This document shows positions 8,115-14,893 of a stretch of 32,519 bases of DNA, one piece after another. The notes beneath the pieces are model-generated. The model saw only the letters and a list, made by a program, of their open reading frames with translations, did no database searches and had not been told where the DNA came from. The stretch spans positions 79,304 to 111,822 of the forward strand of contig NZ_KB235950.1 of the NCBI RefSeq assembly GCF_000332335.1, given 5' to 3'. The stretch comes from Kamptonema formosum PCC 10802 (GTDB taxonomy: Bacteria > Cyanobacteriota > Cyanobacteriia > Cyanobacteriales > Oscillatoriaceae). A program made the position numbers and the translations under genes. The stretch's first letter is position 1, and every line of letters begins with the position of its first letter.

Positions 8115-9793
8115 ATGTTTCCCTGGTCTTAGACGAAAAGCCAGCCCGAATTAACCAGAAGATCAAAACATTAAGTCAGTATGTGCAGCAGTATCCCTCT
8201 GGATGGAAGAAACGGTTAGAATTGGCGAACCTGCTGTACGCAATGGGCCGTTGGGAGCAGGCGGTTGAGGAGTACCGGCAAGTCATCGAGCGACAGCCCC
8301 AATTAATTGAGGTGCGGTTGAAATTGGGGAAAATGTTGCAATTAATGGGACAGGAGCTGGATGCAGCAGCAGTTTATGAGAGGGCCTTGTCCTTGGTAGG
8401 CGATGAAGCGACTCGGCAGCATATCGGTGGACTAATTGCAGTTTGCAGGGGTGACACTCAGGGAGCGATTGGGGCTTTTGAGTCAGCCGCTTCCCTAGAA
8501 CCGGAAAACGCGGCTCACTGGCTGGCTGTGGGGCGGGTGCGGATGGAGACAGAGGATGCACTTGCTGCGGTGCGAGCGTTTGATGCAGTGCTGTCACTGA
8601 AGCCAGACGATATAGTGGCGCTGATTGACAGCTACGATGCGCTGATTGCCCTGGGTAATGTCAGGGAAGCGCAGCGGCGGTTGAGCAGGGTGCTGGAGTT
8701 GGCTCCCGACGACATCAGGGCACTCAAACGACAGATAGACAATCGCTGCCGGATGAGATTGGTATCGGGGGAGGAGGCGAAGCAGACTAAACAGATGATT
8801 AGCTCCGCTCAGCGACAGGCTCCCGATGCGGTGGATGCCTGCGAGTTGCTGGCATATTATCAGATTTTCCAAGGGGAGTGGGCCAAAGGAGTCGGGGTGC
8901 TGGCACAGTTTACCGAGGAACACCCGAATAATCCCAGGGGCTGGTATTCCTATGGACGGTGCTTGTTCCGCACGGGTGAATACCAGAGGGCGGCTGAGGC
9001 GATGCTGGCAGCGTATCGTCTGTACCCCAAGGATGGCGAAATTTATCAGGCGTTGTGCGAAATTTTGCCGGCGGCGGGGATGACCTCTGGCCCTACGCCG
9101 GCAGATCCCCCCCAGCCCCCCTTAAAAGGGGGGGACTCTGAGGAGGCTACGTCTGCAAAGCACACAGAGGGAACCCGTCTGAAAGTCCCCCTTTTTAAGG
9201 GGGATTTAGGGGGAGGGAACAGCAACCGGCCTGGAGAGGGGGGTGAAGTCACCCTTGCATCAATAGTAGAGGAGATGCTGGAGCGTTTTCCCCATCGCTG
9301 GAGCGTTTGGGCGACGGCGGGGCGGGTGCTGGTGGAACATTTTCAGGAAATTGAGCGGGGGTGCAGTCTCTCTGCGAAGGGGACGCAACTAATGCCGGTG
9401 TTGGCGGATGCTTGGTTTCGTCACGGGCGGGTGTTGGCGCTGGCGGGGAAACACCGGCAGGCGGTGGAGGCGTTGGCGCATGGATGGCAGCTGTTGCCAG
9501 AAGCGGGGGGCTATCTGGCATCTGTGTCGGCGGCGGTGTGGTTGGGGGAGAGCTATCAGGTGCTGGGGGATGAGGCGGCGAGCCGGCGGTGGTGGGAAGC
9601 GGCTTGTGGGCCTGGTTTGGAACTGATGGAGTTTGAGCCGGCTGTGCTTTGTTACTGGCAAGGGAGAGCTTTGGAGGGGTTGGGGGATGTGAGGGGTGCG
9701 GTGGAGGCGTATCAACGCGCTTTGAGCCAGCAGTTGCTCTATCCCGAGCGAGGGGAGGTTGAGGGGGCGCTGAAACGGCTGCAAGCTAGGTAG
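8054..9793 (+). CDS. Tetratricopeptide-repeat protein
   Basis: With the ATG at 8054 this is a 579-residue protein; an in-frame GTG at 8015 would add 13 residues. Either start overlaps the sigma factor's 3' end in another frame. From about residue 50 it consists of TPR-like helical hairpins, for example LLYAMGRWEQAVEEYRQVIE, LGKMLQLMGQELDAAAVYER and YGRCLFRTGEYQRAAEAML, in two blocks. Between the blocks a Pro/Gly/Lys-rich stretch (PPLKGG, then KVPLFKGDLGG) is encoded by an inserted DNA repeat. There is no signal peptide or membrane segment. TPRs form protein-binding scaffolds. Coupling to the sigma gene makes a regulatory partner role plausible, but the true function is unknown. The last third is markedly richer in G than the first. 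Confidence 0.85.
   Translation: MPRKTVSCVLLLTQPSGVEINVSLVLDEKPARINQKIKTLSQYVQQYPSGWKKRLELANLLYAMGRWEQAVEEYRQVIERQPQLIEVRLKLGKMLQLMGQELDAAAVYERALSLVGDEATRQHIGGLIAVCRGDTQGAIGAFESAASLEPENAAHWLAVGRVRMETEDALAAVRAFDAVLSLKPDDIVALIDSYDALIALGNVREAQRRLSRVLELAPDDIRALKRQIDNRCRMRLVSGEEAKQTKQMISSAQRQAPDAVDACELLAYYQIFQGEWAKGVGVLAQFTEEHPNNPRGWYSYGRCLFRTGEYQRAAEAMLAAYRLYPKDGEIYQALCEILPAAGMTSGPTPADPPQPPLKGGDSEEATSAKHTEGTRLKVPLFKGDLGGGNSNRPGEGGEVTLASIVEEMLERFPHRWSVWATAGRVLVEHFQEIERGCSLSAKGTQLMPVLADAWFRHGRVLALAGKHRQAVEALAHGWQLLPEAGGYLASVSAAVWLGESYQVLGDEAASRRWWEAACGPGLELMEFEPAVLCYWQGRALEGLGDVRGAVEAYQRALSQQLLYPERGEVEGALKRLQAR
9107..9216. repeat. In-frame palindromic repeat insertion inside the TPR gene
   Basis: About 110 bp are bounded by inverted C/G-rich ends: CCCCCCTTAAAAGGGGGG on the left, and CCCCCTTTTTAAGGGGG with ATTTAGGGGGAGGG on the right. 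The ends are near complements of each other. It is translated as a Pro/Gly/Lys-rich loop (PPQPPLKGG ... KVPLFKGDLGG) without breaking the TPR frame. Confidence 0.7.
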
Positions 9794-9842
9794 GGAAAGG
9801 GTTCTGGTTCTTGGGGGCCGGTTGGTGGGGGCATTGGGTTGG

Positions 9843-9900
9843 GGAAAAACCGCCTCTAAGTCGAAAAATTCAGAAATTGAGCTGGGGAATCGTCTTTAAG
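9843..9900 (+). promoter_or_regulatory. Shared upstream element, copy 1 (metallopeptidase gene)
   Basis: Contains GAAAAAC, then TCGAAAAATTCAGAAATT at 9861-9878 and GGGAATCGTCTTTAAG at 9885-9900. It ends 53 bp before the metallopeptidase start. The same blocks with the same spacing occur before the cyanovirin and PatA-like genes. CGTC at 9891 lies 22 nt after the start of TTCAGA, a spacing compatible with an ECF-type -35/-10 pair (inference). Confidence 0.65.
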
Positions 9901-9953
9901 GTGTGAAAGCCTAAAAAGGTATTCAAGTTAAAGAATTTTAATGAGAGGAAAAA

Positions 9954-10523
9954 ATGCCAGCCCCAACCTACCTAAACTGTAACGAGAGTCAGAAAAACCA
10001 AGGCCAAAAAGCCTACAATGAAGTTCGCTTCTTATTGGGCAAGGCTAATAGTGCTATAATCAGTTTGCAAAAATACAGCCCGGGACAAAACTACGAACCC
10101 AAAGATATAGAGGAGGCGGATCGTTTTTTCAAGTGGTTTGGCTCCATAAATACTGCAAATTTAGCGACTGTCCGCGATCGAGTAATTTATCCTATGGTCA
10201 GGCAGTTAGAGAATAACTCTGTAACTATTGAATGTGGAGGAGCTGATTGCGAGCGACGAGATTTTGCTTATGTCACAGCACCTGGTGCAGGATTAGGTGT
10301 TGGAATCATAATTAACTTGTGTGAGGCTTTTTTCACAGCCCCCTTATATGGTACTAACTCCCAAGTAGGTACACTGCTCCATGAAATATCACATTTAGTG
10401 GGTAACACTAACGATCATAAATACGGTCAAAGCCGATGCTTAGAATTAGCAAAAACAAACCCATTAGAAGCTATAAACAACGCTGACAATTATGAGTATT
10501 ACCTGGAATCTTTCCATTACTAG
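9954..10523 (+). CDS. M35-family (Asp-zincin) metallopeptidase domain protein
   Basis: This 189-residue protein contains LLHEISHLVG (HExxH) at about residues 142-151, followed closely by NTNDHKYG. The spacing and the Asp match the HExxH plus GTxDxxYG signature of the Asp-zincins (deuterolysin and lysine-specific metallo-endopeptidase, M35). In that family the two His and the Asp bind zinc, and Glu is the catalytic base. The C-terminal NADNYEYYLESF helix is also typical. Five Cys are present. No signal peptide or leader is visible (it starts MPAPTYLNCNESQ), which is unusual for a family that is normally secreted or part of a toxin. It shares its upstream element with the PatA-like protease and cyanovirin genes. 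Possible roles are a peptide-processing enzyme or an effector. Confidence 0.78.
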   Translation: MPAPTYLNCNESQKNQGQKAYNEVRFLLGKANSAIISLQKYSPGQNYEPKDIEEADRFFKWFGSINTANLATVRDRVIYPMVRQLENNSVTIECGGADCERRDFAYVTAPGAGLGVGIIINLCEAFFTAPLYGTNSQVGTLLHEISHLVGNTNDHKYGQSRCLELAKTNPLEAINNADNYEYYLESFHY

Positions 10524-10790
10524 GTTTGCGTAATTAGGACAGCAAAGCGAGCGTACCTCTTGTTAATTACAAGAATGCGATTGCTTGTTTAGCTTGAAAC
10601 GAAGGGGTGCGATTCTCTTTGGTATAGCCTGCTAAAGAGGGGGCGAGCGCTCCCTTTTCTGCTTTTCCTGCCTCGGTTCCTAGTGTAGATGATAGTTGTT
10701 TTCGCTCATGATGAGGTACAAGGTTTTGGGCGCAGCATCTGGGAACCCTACCCCCTCCGGTACCTCATTCGGCTGCAAACCGCTATAAGT

Positions 10791-10850
10791 TAAGAAAAAC
10801 CCGCGCTAACTCGAAAAATTCAGAAATCATCCCTGGCAGTTGTTTCTAGA
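10791..10850 (+). promoter_or_regulatory. Shared upstream element, copy 2 (orphan, diverged)
   Basis: The block CTAACTCGAAAAATTCAGAAA (in two halves: CTAACTCGAAAA and ATTCAGAAA, 10806-10826) is intact. The downstream half reads GGCAGTTGTTTCTAG, where the other copies have GGAATCGTCTTAAG, so the CGTC box is lost. No gene follows for 400 bp. Confidence 0.55.
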
Positions 10851-11121
10851 AGTGAAGCTAGTTCGCACTGTCTAGCGCACAGAATATATTTACTTAAATG
10901 AGCGCATTTTAATTACGTTCGTGCGAACGCTGCTCCTCTTTTTTATTGAAAGAGGGGGAGCGCTTTTAAATTGATGTTGAAAGGGATAAAAGCGCACTTT
11001 ATAAAGTCTGAGGATGAGGGGCGAGCGCTCTAAATCTGCGCCTAACGCACCCTACTTCGCTTTGTCGGAGGCAAAACGGTTCTTGAACTTGTGGCCGGTT
11101 TTACGGGGCAGATTGGGTTAG

Positions 11122-11178
11122 GGGAAAAAACTCTAACTCGAAAAATTCAGAAATTGGCTGCTGTAATCGTCTTAAGGG
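11122..11178 (+). promoter_or_regulatory. Shared upstream element, copy 3 (cyanovirin gene)
   Basis: GGGAAAAAACTCTAACTCG, then AAAAATTCAGAAATTGG, and GTAATCGTCTTAAGGG at 11163-11178. It ends 72 bp before the likely cyanovirin start. Confidence 0.65.
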
Positions 11179-11250
11179 TGTAGGGACGCAAGGCGGAAAG
11201 ACCAACAAATTTTGTGTGCCTATTTGCTCAAGTTTGACGGTCAACTTCCA

Positions 11251-11656
11251 ATGAAAAAGGTCATGCATTTTCTCAAAAAGAGCTGCGATTTTTTGGTAGC
11301 AATTGCTCTGTTTTTCGGTGCTGTGAGCAACAGCGCTCTAGCGGCTGGCGATTTAAGCAAAACCTGCAAAGATGCTCAACTTAAAGGCGCGGTTCTATCA
11401 GCTAGCTGTCAGAAGGCTAGTAGCTCCGGTTTTCCAAGCTCTATTGATTTAGACCGGCATATTCAAAATGCAAATGGCAACCTGTCTTGGGGGGAGAACG
11501 GCTGTCTCTAAAGCGTGCAAATCCCTCGAAATCGCTGACAATAGCACTTTCAAAGATCAATGTAAAACAGTGGACAGCGTTACGGTAAAGGCTACTTCCA
11601 TTAATTTAAATGAGCATATCGCTAACCTGGATGGAAGCTTGACATACGAACCCTAA
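11251..11656 (+). pseudogene. Secreted cyanovirin-N homology (CVNH) protein, frameshifted
   Basis: The ATG at 11251 begins a signal peptide (a basic MKKVMHFLKK start, a hydrophobic core, and cleavage near SALA-AG). The first CVNH half follows: DLSKTCKDAQLKGAVLSASC then SIDLDRHIQNANGNLSW. A stop arises after ENGCL at 11512. The second half continues in another frame: KACKSLEI, DQCK, and INLNEHIANLDGSLTYE ending at 11656. A one-base change at the GGGGGG run (11489-11494) or just after it would restore one protein with the normal spacing between Trp and the next Cys. CVNH proteins bind mannose-rich glycans. The cause may be a real frameshift, slippage or a sequencing error. The upstream element is intact. 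Confidence 0.82.
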
Positions 11657-11688
11657 AACCGGGCCTTCTATAAAAGTTAGCTGACGCA

Positions 11689-11712
11689 GCCGTTGCTTTG
11701 TTAAGCAACGGC
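11689..11712 (+). terminator. Terminator-like hairpin after the cyanovirin gene
   Basis: The perfect 10-bp stem GCCGTTGCTT / AAGCAACGGC has a 4-nt loop, 33 bp after the CVNH stop. The following sequence, TTCATGTCT, is only moderately T-rich. Confidence 0.6.
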
Positions 11713-11781
11713 TTCATGTCTGGGAAGAATGAACATATTATGGGAGCATTTATTTTTGACAAACTGACACCGCTATATAGC

Positions 11782-11838
11782 TATAAAAAAGGCTAACTCG
11801 AAAAATTCAGAAAGTGAGAGGCGGAATCGTCTTATAAG
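11782..11838 (+). promoter_or_regulatory. Shared upstream element, copy 4 (PatA-like protease operon)
   Basis: CTATAAAAAAGGCTAACTCG, then AAAAATTCAGAAAGTGAG, and GCGGAATCGTCTTATAAG at 11821-11838. It ends 96 bp before the protease start and would drive the protease and the precursor genes behind it. Confidence 0.65.
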
Positions 11839-11934
11839 CAGAAGACAGGAAAAAGAAAAACTTAATCTTGTCTCCGCCGGTTCAATACCAGCAGAAAAAT
11901 TTGGCAACCGACAAGAAAATTATGAGGTTCAAGC

Positions 11935-13944
11935 ATGGCAGTTACACAGACAAACGTCACTGATATTTCAGGATTACCCGGACTAGAAAAACTGTGGTCT
12001 GAAACAAAAGGCGACTCCCACATCTGTGTGGCCATTCTTGACGGTCCAGTAGACCAGTCTCATCCCTATTTTGACGGTGCCAACCTCACCAGAGTGCAAA
12101 CCACGATTTCAGAGACGGCTAGCACCGGGCTGATGTCGAGTCACGGAACGCACATTACCAGCGTCATCTTCGGTCAGCATAACAGTTCCGTCCCCGGTAT
12201 TGCTCCTGGCTGTCGCGGACTGATTGTGCCGGTGTTTTCCGATAATCGCAGAGGTTCGCTTTCCCAGCTAGACCTCGCACGCGCTATCAATCAAGCGGTT
12301 GAAGCCGGCGCTCATGTAATTAACATTAGCGGCGGTCAACTGGCTCAAGCGACAGAGGCTGACCCAATACTGGCAAAAGCGGTCAAATTCTGCAATGACA
12401 GTGGTGTTCTGATTGTGGCTGCTGCGGGAAATGATGGGTGTCAGTGCCTCCACGTTCCGGCTGCCTTGCCTTCAGTTCTCGCTGTGGGTGCGATGAATGC
12501 GCAGGGATTGCCCTTCGATTTCAGTAATTGGGGGGAGACATATCAAACCCAAGGCATTCTCGCTCCTGGTGAAAACATCCAGGGTGCGGAATCGGGGGGC
12601 GGTACGGTTCTGAAAAGCGGTACCAGCTTTGCGACTCCTATTGTATCTGGAATTGTGGCGCTGCTGCTGAGCGTGCAGCTGCAACGTGGTGAAAAGCCCG
12701 ACCCCCACGCTGTCCGTGAGGCGCTTCTCAAGAGCGCTTTGCCTTGCAACCCAGAAGCGGTTTCAGATTGCCGTCGCTTTTTGGTCGGAAGTCTCAATAT
12801 TCCTGGGGCTTATGCCCTGATTGCAGGACGAGGAAGGAAAGAAGTGTCTGAGGAGAAATTAGAGGAAGCGATGATTCAACCTAGTGACGCGACTAGCCTC
12901 AATCTAGAACCGTCCGCCAACCAGCTGCCAGATGTTGCCGTGCCGGTGGCAGAAGTCACAACAGCTGAATTTGTCTCAACAACTGTAAAGAATTTGGAAA
13001 ATACAATGACTGTAACGCCTAGCCAACTAGCAACACCTTCTGTCACGCCCAGCAGCGTGGTGGCTTCTGAAAACTGCGGCTGTAACGGTGCCGGTGCAAA
13101 ATCTCTAGTTTACGCCCTGGGAACAGTTAGTTACGATTTCGGCACCGAGGCTCGTCGAGATAGCTTTAAACAGCTAATGCCAATGGTTGAAGGCAATCCG
13201 CCTTTCCCGGCCAATCCATACGTAGTTAGCCAGATGGTGAATTATCTCGAGCCAAACCCCTACGAAGCAAAATCGCTGATTTGGACGTTAAACCTAGAGC
13301 TAACACCGATTTACGCAATTGAACCTGTTGGTTCTTTTGCCGAGCAAGCTTATCAGCACCTGATTTCAGCTATCAAGGGGCAAATCAAACCCGAAGACGA
13401 TCCTGAATATATTTCCAGGGTTTCAATTCCTGGTGTGTTGACAGGCAAGAACGTCAGGCTATTTTCTGGGCAAGTTGTTCCCGTGATCGCCCCAGAAGTT
13501 CGCGGGATGTACGAGTGGAACGTCAACCAATTGGTAACACTGGCGGTTAATGCAGCAAAAGCAAGCGCTACAGCAACGCAGGCTGCTCAGCAGGAGCAAG
13601 CTACGCGAGCTTCTCTGAAGGAGTTTCTCAATCGTATGTACTACGAATTTCGGAATCTGGGTCAAACATCCCAGGAGCGAGCGCTCAATTTCGCGGCGAC
13701 GAATGCGTTCCAAGCAGCACAAGCGTTTAGCGAGGCAACGAGTAAGGGGATGCAGCTTGACCGTATTGAAACAGAAAAAAGCCCGTTCTGTCGGATGGAT
13801 TCAGATTGTTGGGATGTCAAACTGAAGTTTTTCGATCCGGAAAATGACGACCGGGCGAAAAAAGTATATCGCTTCACTGTGGATGTGAGCGATACTATGC
13901 CAGTCACGATTGGCGAGGTGCGTACCTGGTCTGTCTCGGACTAA
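11935..13944 (+). CDS. patA: PatA-like cyanobactin maturation protease (subtilisin family S8)
   Basis: This 669-residue protein has an N-terminal subtilisin domain (residues 10-300) with the catalytic triad Asp36 (AILDGPVD), His70 (SSHGTH) and Ser231 (SGTSFATP). The text around it (GIAPGCRGLIVPVFSD, NDGCQCLHVPAALPSVLAVG, DFSNWGE) is diagnostic of PatA/TruA. A low-complexity linker (about 300-375) leads to CGCNGAG and the C-terminal PatA/PatG-type domain of unknown function (about 380-560), then an Ala/Gln-rich helical tail. PatA cleaves cyanobactin precursors just after the recognition sequence GVEAS/GLEAS. That sequence is present in two peptides encoded 0.4-0.7 kb downstream. There is no signal peptide, so it acts in the cytoplasm. 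No macrocyclase-type PatG is seen here. Confidence 0.9.
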   Translation: MAVTQTNVTDISGLPGLEKLWSETKGDSHICVAILDGPVDQSHPYFDGANLTRVQTTISETASTGLMSSHGTHITSVIFGQHNSSVPGIAPGCRGLIVPVFSDNRRGSLSQLDLARAINQAVEAGAHVINISGGQLAQATEADPILAKAVKFCNDSGVLIVAAAGNDGCQCLHVPAALPSVLAVGAMNAQGLPFDFSNWGETYQTQGILAPGENIQGAESGGGTVLKSGTSFATPIVSGIVALLLSVQLQRGEKPDPHAVREALLKSALPCNPEAVSDCRRFLVGSLNIPGAYALIAGRGRKEVSEEKLEEAMIQPSDATSLNLEPSANQLPDVAVPVAEVTTAEFVSTTVKNLENTMTVTPSQLATPSVTPSSVVASENCGCNGAGAKSLVYALGTVSYDFGTEARRDSFKQLMPMVEGNPPFPANPYVVSQMVNYLEPNPYEAKSLIWTLNLELTPIYAIEPVGSFAEQAYQHLISAIKGQIKPEDDPEYISRVSIPGVLTGKNVRLFSGQVVPVIAPEVRGMYEWNVNQLVTLAVNAAKASATATQAAQQEQATRASLKEFLNRMYYEFRNLGQTSQERALNFAATNAFQAAQAFSEATSKGMQLDRIETEKSPFCRMDSDCWDVKLKFFDPENDDRAKKVYRFTVDVSDTMPVTIGEVRTWSVSD

Positions 13945-14001
13945 AAAGCTGCATCAAACTTTATTTAATTTCTGCCAAAGGTTCTACAAGAAGAAACCCT
14001 C

Positions 14002-14154
14002 ATGAATAATTTGCCAAAGCAATCTCAGCCCGTGGTTCGTAATATTAACACGACATCCCCCTTATTGAATAGTTCAGGGGCCAGCATTTCCGACTACACG
14101 AGCTGTTACAACTTAAAAGGTCTGGCCAGGAATCTCTGTATGGCTGCGTATTAG
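14002..14154 (+). CDS. RiPP precursor-like peptide 1 (two-Cys type)
   Basis: A 50-residue peptide 57 bp downstream of the PatA-like gene. The leader starts MNNLPKQSQPVVR, close to the LPQQGQPVIR start of PatE-family cyanobactin precursors. The spacer NINTTSPLLNSSGASIS leads to a short C-terminal region with Cys35 and Cys46 (DYTSCYNLKGLARNLCMAAY), which could form a disulfide or thioether loop. There is no GVEAS sequence. The assignment rests on the shared leader and position. It is too short for automatic gene calling, and the start is supported by AAGAAG upstream and by alignment with its sister peptides. Confidence 0.72.
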   Translation: MNNLPKQSQPVVRNINTTSPLLNSSGASISDYTSCYNLKGLARNLCMAAY

Positions 14155-14201
14155 GAATCGGGGATTGCCGGGCAAAAATCACTCAAACAGGAGAAACCGC
14201 G

Positions 14202-14249
14202 ATGAAAGTTCCTATCCAAGCCGGACACGTACCGCGTTACCAGCGGTAA
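14202..14249 (+). pseudogene. Leader-only remnant of a precursor peptide
   Basis: The ATG at 14202 with CAGGAGAAACC upstream encodes only MKVPIQAGHVPRYQR before a stop. This matches the leader pattern M-K-(L/V)-P-I-Q-A-x-x-V-x-R of the peptide at 16205, but no core follows. It is most likely a truncated precursor gene. A translated leader peptide with a regulatory role is a less likely alternative. Confidence 0.5.
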
Positions 14250-14301
14250 TTGTTCGGAGACAACAGACAAGCAAACACTCAAGAAAAAATCAGGAAAAGT
14301 T

Positions 14302-14460
14302 ATGAACCTTCCCAAGCAAGTTGCCCCCGTGGAACGGACGCTCACTCCGGCTGCAATTTCAGGACAAAGTGGTGTTGAAGCCAGCGCCTGGTATGATACC
14401 CTGCTGGAAGTTGCAAAGAAAGTAGCTCCAATTGCCACAACCGTTCTGGGCAGTCTCTAA
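14302..14460 (+). CDS. Cyanobactin-like precursor peptide 2 (GVEAS, helical core)
   Basis: A 52-residue peptide. The leader MNLPKQVAPVERTLTPAAIS is followed by GQS and GVEAS (residues 24-28), identical to the PatA recognition sequence II of cyanobactins. The predicted released product is residues 29-52: AWYDTLLEVAKKVAPIATT then VLGSL, ending in Leu. This product has no Cys and no C-terminal macrocyclisation signal of the AYDG kind, and would fold as an amphipathic helix. It is 78% identical in its leader to peptide 3. The GGAAAAG upstream serves as ribosome binding site. A linear, possibly membrane-active peptide is my inference. Confidence 0.82.
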   Translation: MNLPKQVAPVERTLTPAAISGQSGVEASAWYDTLLEVAKKVAPIATTVLGSL

Positions 14461-14508
14461 TTTAGGCAGCTTAATCAGCCTCGCTTAAAGGCTGTAACAA
14501 AATTCCTC

Positions 14509-14536
14509 GTTCGGGGGTTGCTCAAAACTCCCGAAC
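14509..14536 (+). terminator. Intercistronic hairpin between peptides 2 and 3
   Basis: GTTCGGGGGTT pairs with AACTCCCGAAC across a short loop, 48 bp after the stop of peptide 2. It lacks a T-tract, so it is more likely a processing or stability hairpin, or a leaky terminator, than a full stop. Confidence 0.5.
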
Positions 14537-14572
14537 GACTCCTAAAAACATCAAGGATAAAGAGGCAAAATC

Positions 14573-14734
14573 ATGAACCTTCCCAAACAATCTGCACCCG
14601 TCGAACGCACCCTCGCTCCGACTGCAATTTCAGGGCAAACTGGTGTTGAAGCCAGCGCATGGTATGACACAGTTCTGGATGTTGTCAAGACCGTTGCCCC
14701 AATTGCTGCCCCAATTCTGACCTCTTTGATCTAA
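14573..14734 (+). CDS. Cyanobactin-like precursor peptide 3 (GVEAS, helical core)
   Basis: A 53-residue paralogue of peptide 2: leader MNLPKQSAPVERTLAPTAIS, then GQT and GVEAS (residues 24-28). The predicted product is residues 29-53, beginning AWYDTVLDVVKTVAPIAAP and ending TSLI. The leader and the first residues AWYD are nearly invariant compared with peptide 2, whereas the rest of the core varies, as expected for a precursor family. The ribosome binding site is AGAGGC, 9 bp before the ATG. It lies between the two intercistronic hairpins. Confidence 0.82.
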   Translation: MNLPKQSAPVERTLAPTAISGQTGVEASAWYDTVLDVVKTVAPIAAPILTSLI

Positions 14735-14788
14735 CTCTGAACCATGCTCCCTAGCCTGGGTTGCTAGCAAACAGTAGCCCGATCACTT

Positions 14789-14821
14789 GCTCGGTGGTTG
14801 CACGCCGAACAACTACCGAGC
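14789..14821 (+). terminator. Intercistronic hairpin between peptide 3 and the methyltransferase
   Basis: GCTCGGT (14789-14795) pairs with ACCGAGC (14815-14821), extended by GTT/AAC inside, for about 11 bp. No T-run follows. Like the hairpin after peptide 2 it follows a GVEAS-type gene, so it may set the stoichiometry of peptide and enzyme. Confidence 0.5.
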
Positions 14822-14893
14822 ATCTCTAAAAGGGCTGAGTAACCTTCGCTGCCAAGTCAAACTGCTAATGAACAGGCGCTAAACAACGGCACA

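Larger units (their letters stand above)
10524..11250. other. Gene-free stretch with an orphan regulatory element
   Basis: No supported gene is visible in these 727 bp. The stretch contains two copies of the shared upstream element, one with nothing behind it and one serving the cyanovirin gene. It also has repeated GCGAGCGCTC-type words near 10641, 10950 and 11020, and an imperfect hairpin GCTCCTCTTT ... AAAGAGGGGGAGC around 10930-10962. It may be the scar of a lost gene that once followed the orphan element. Confidence 0.5.
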
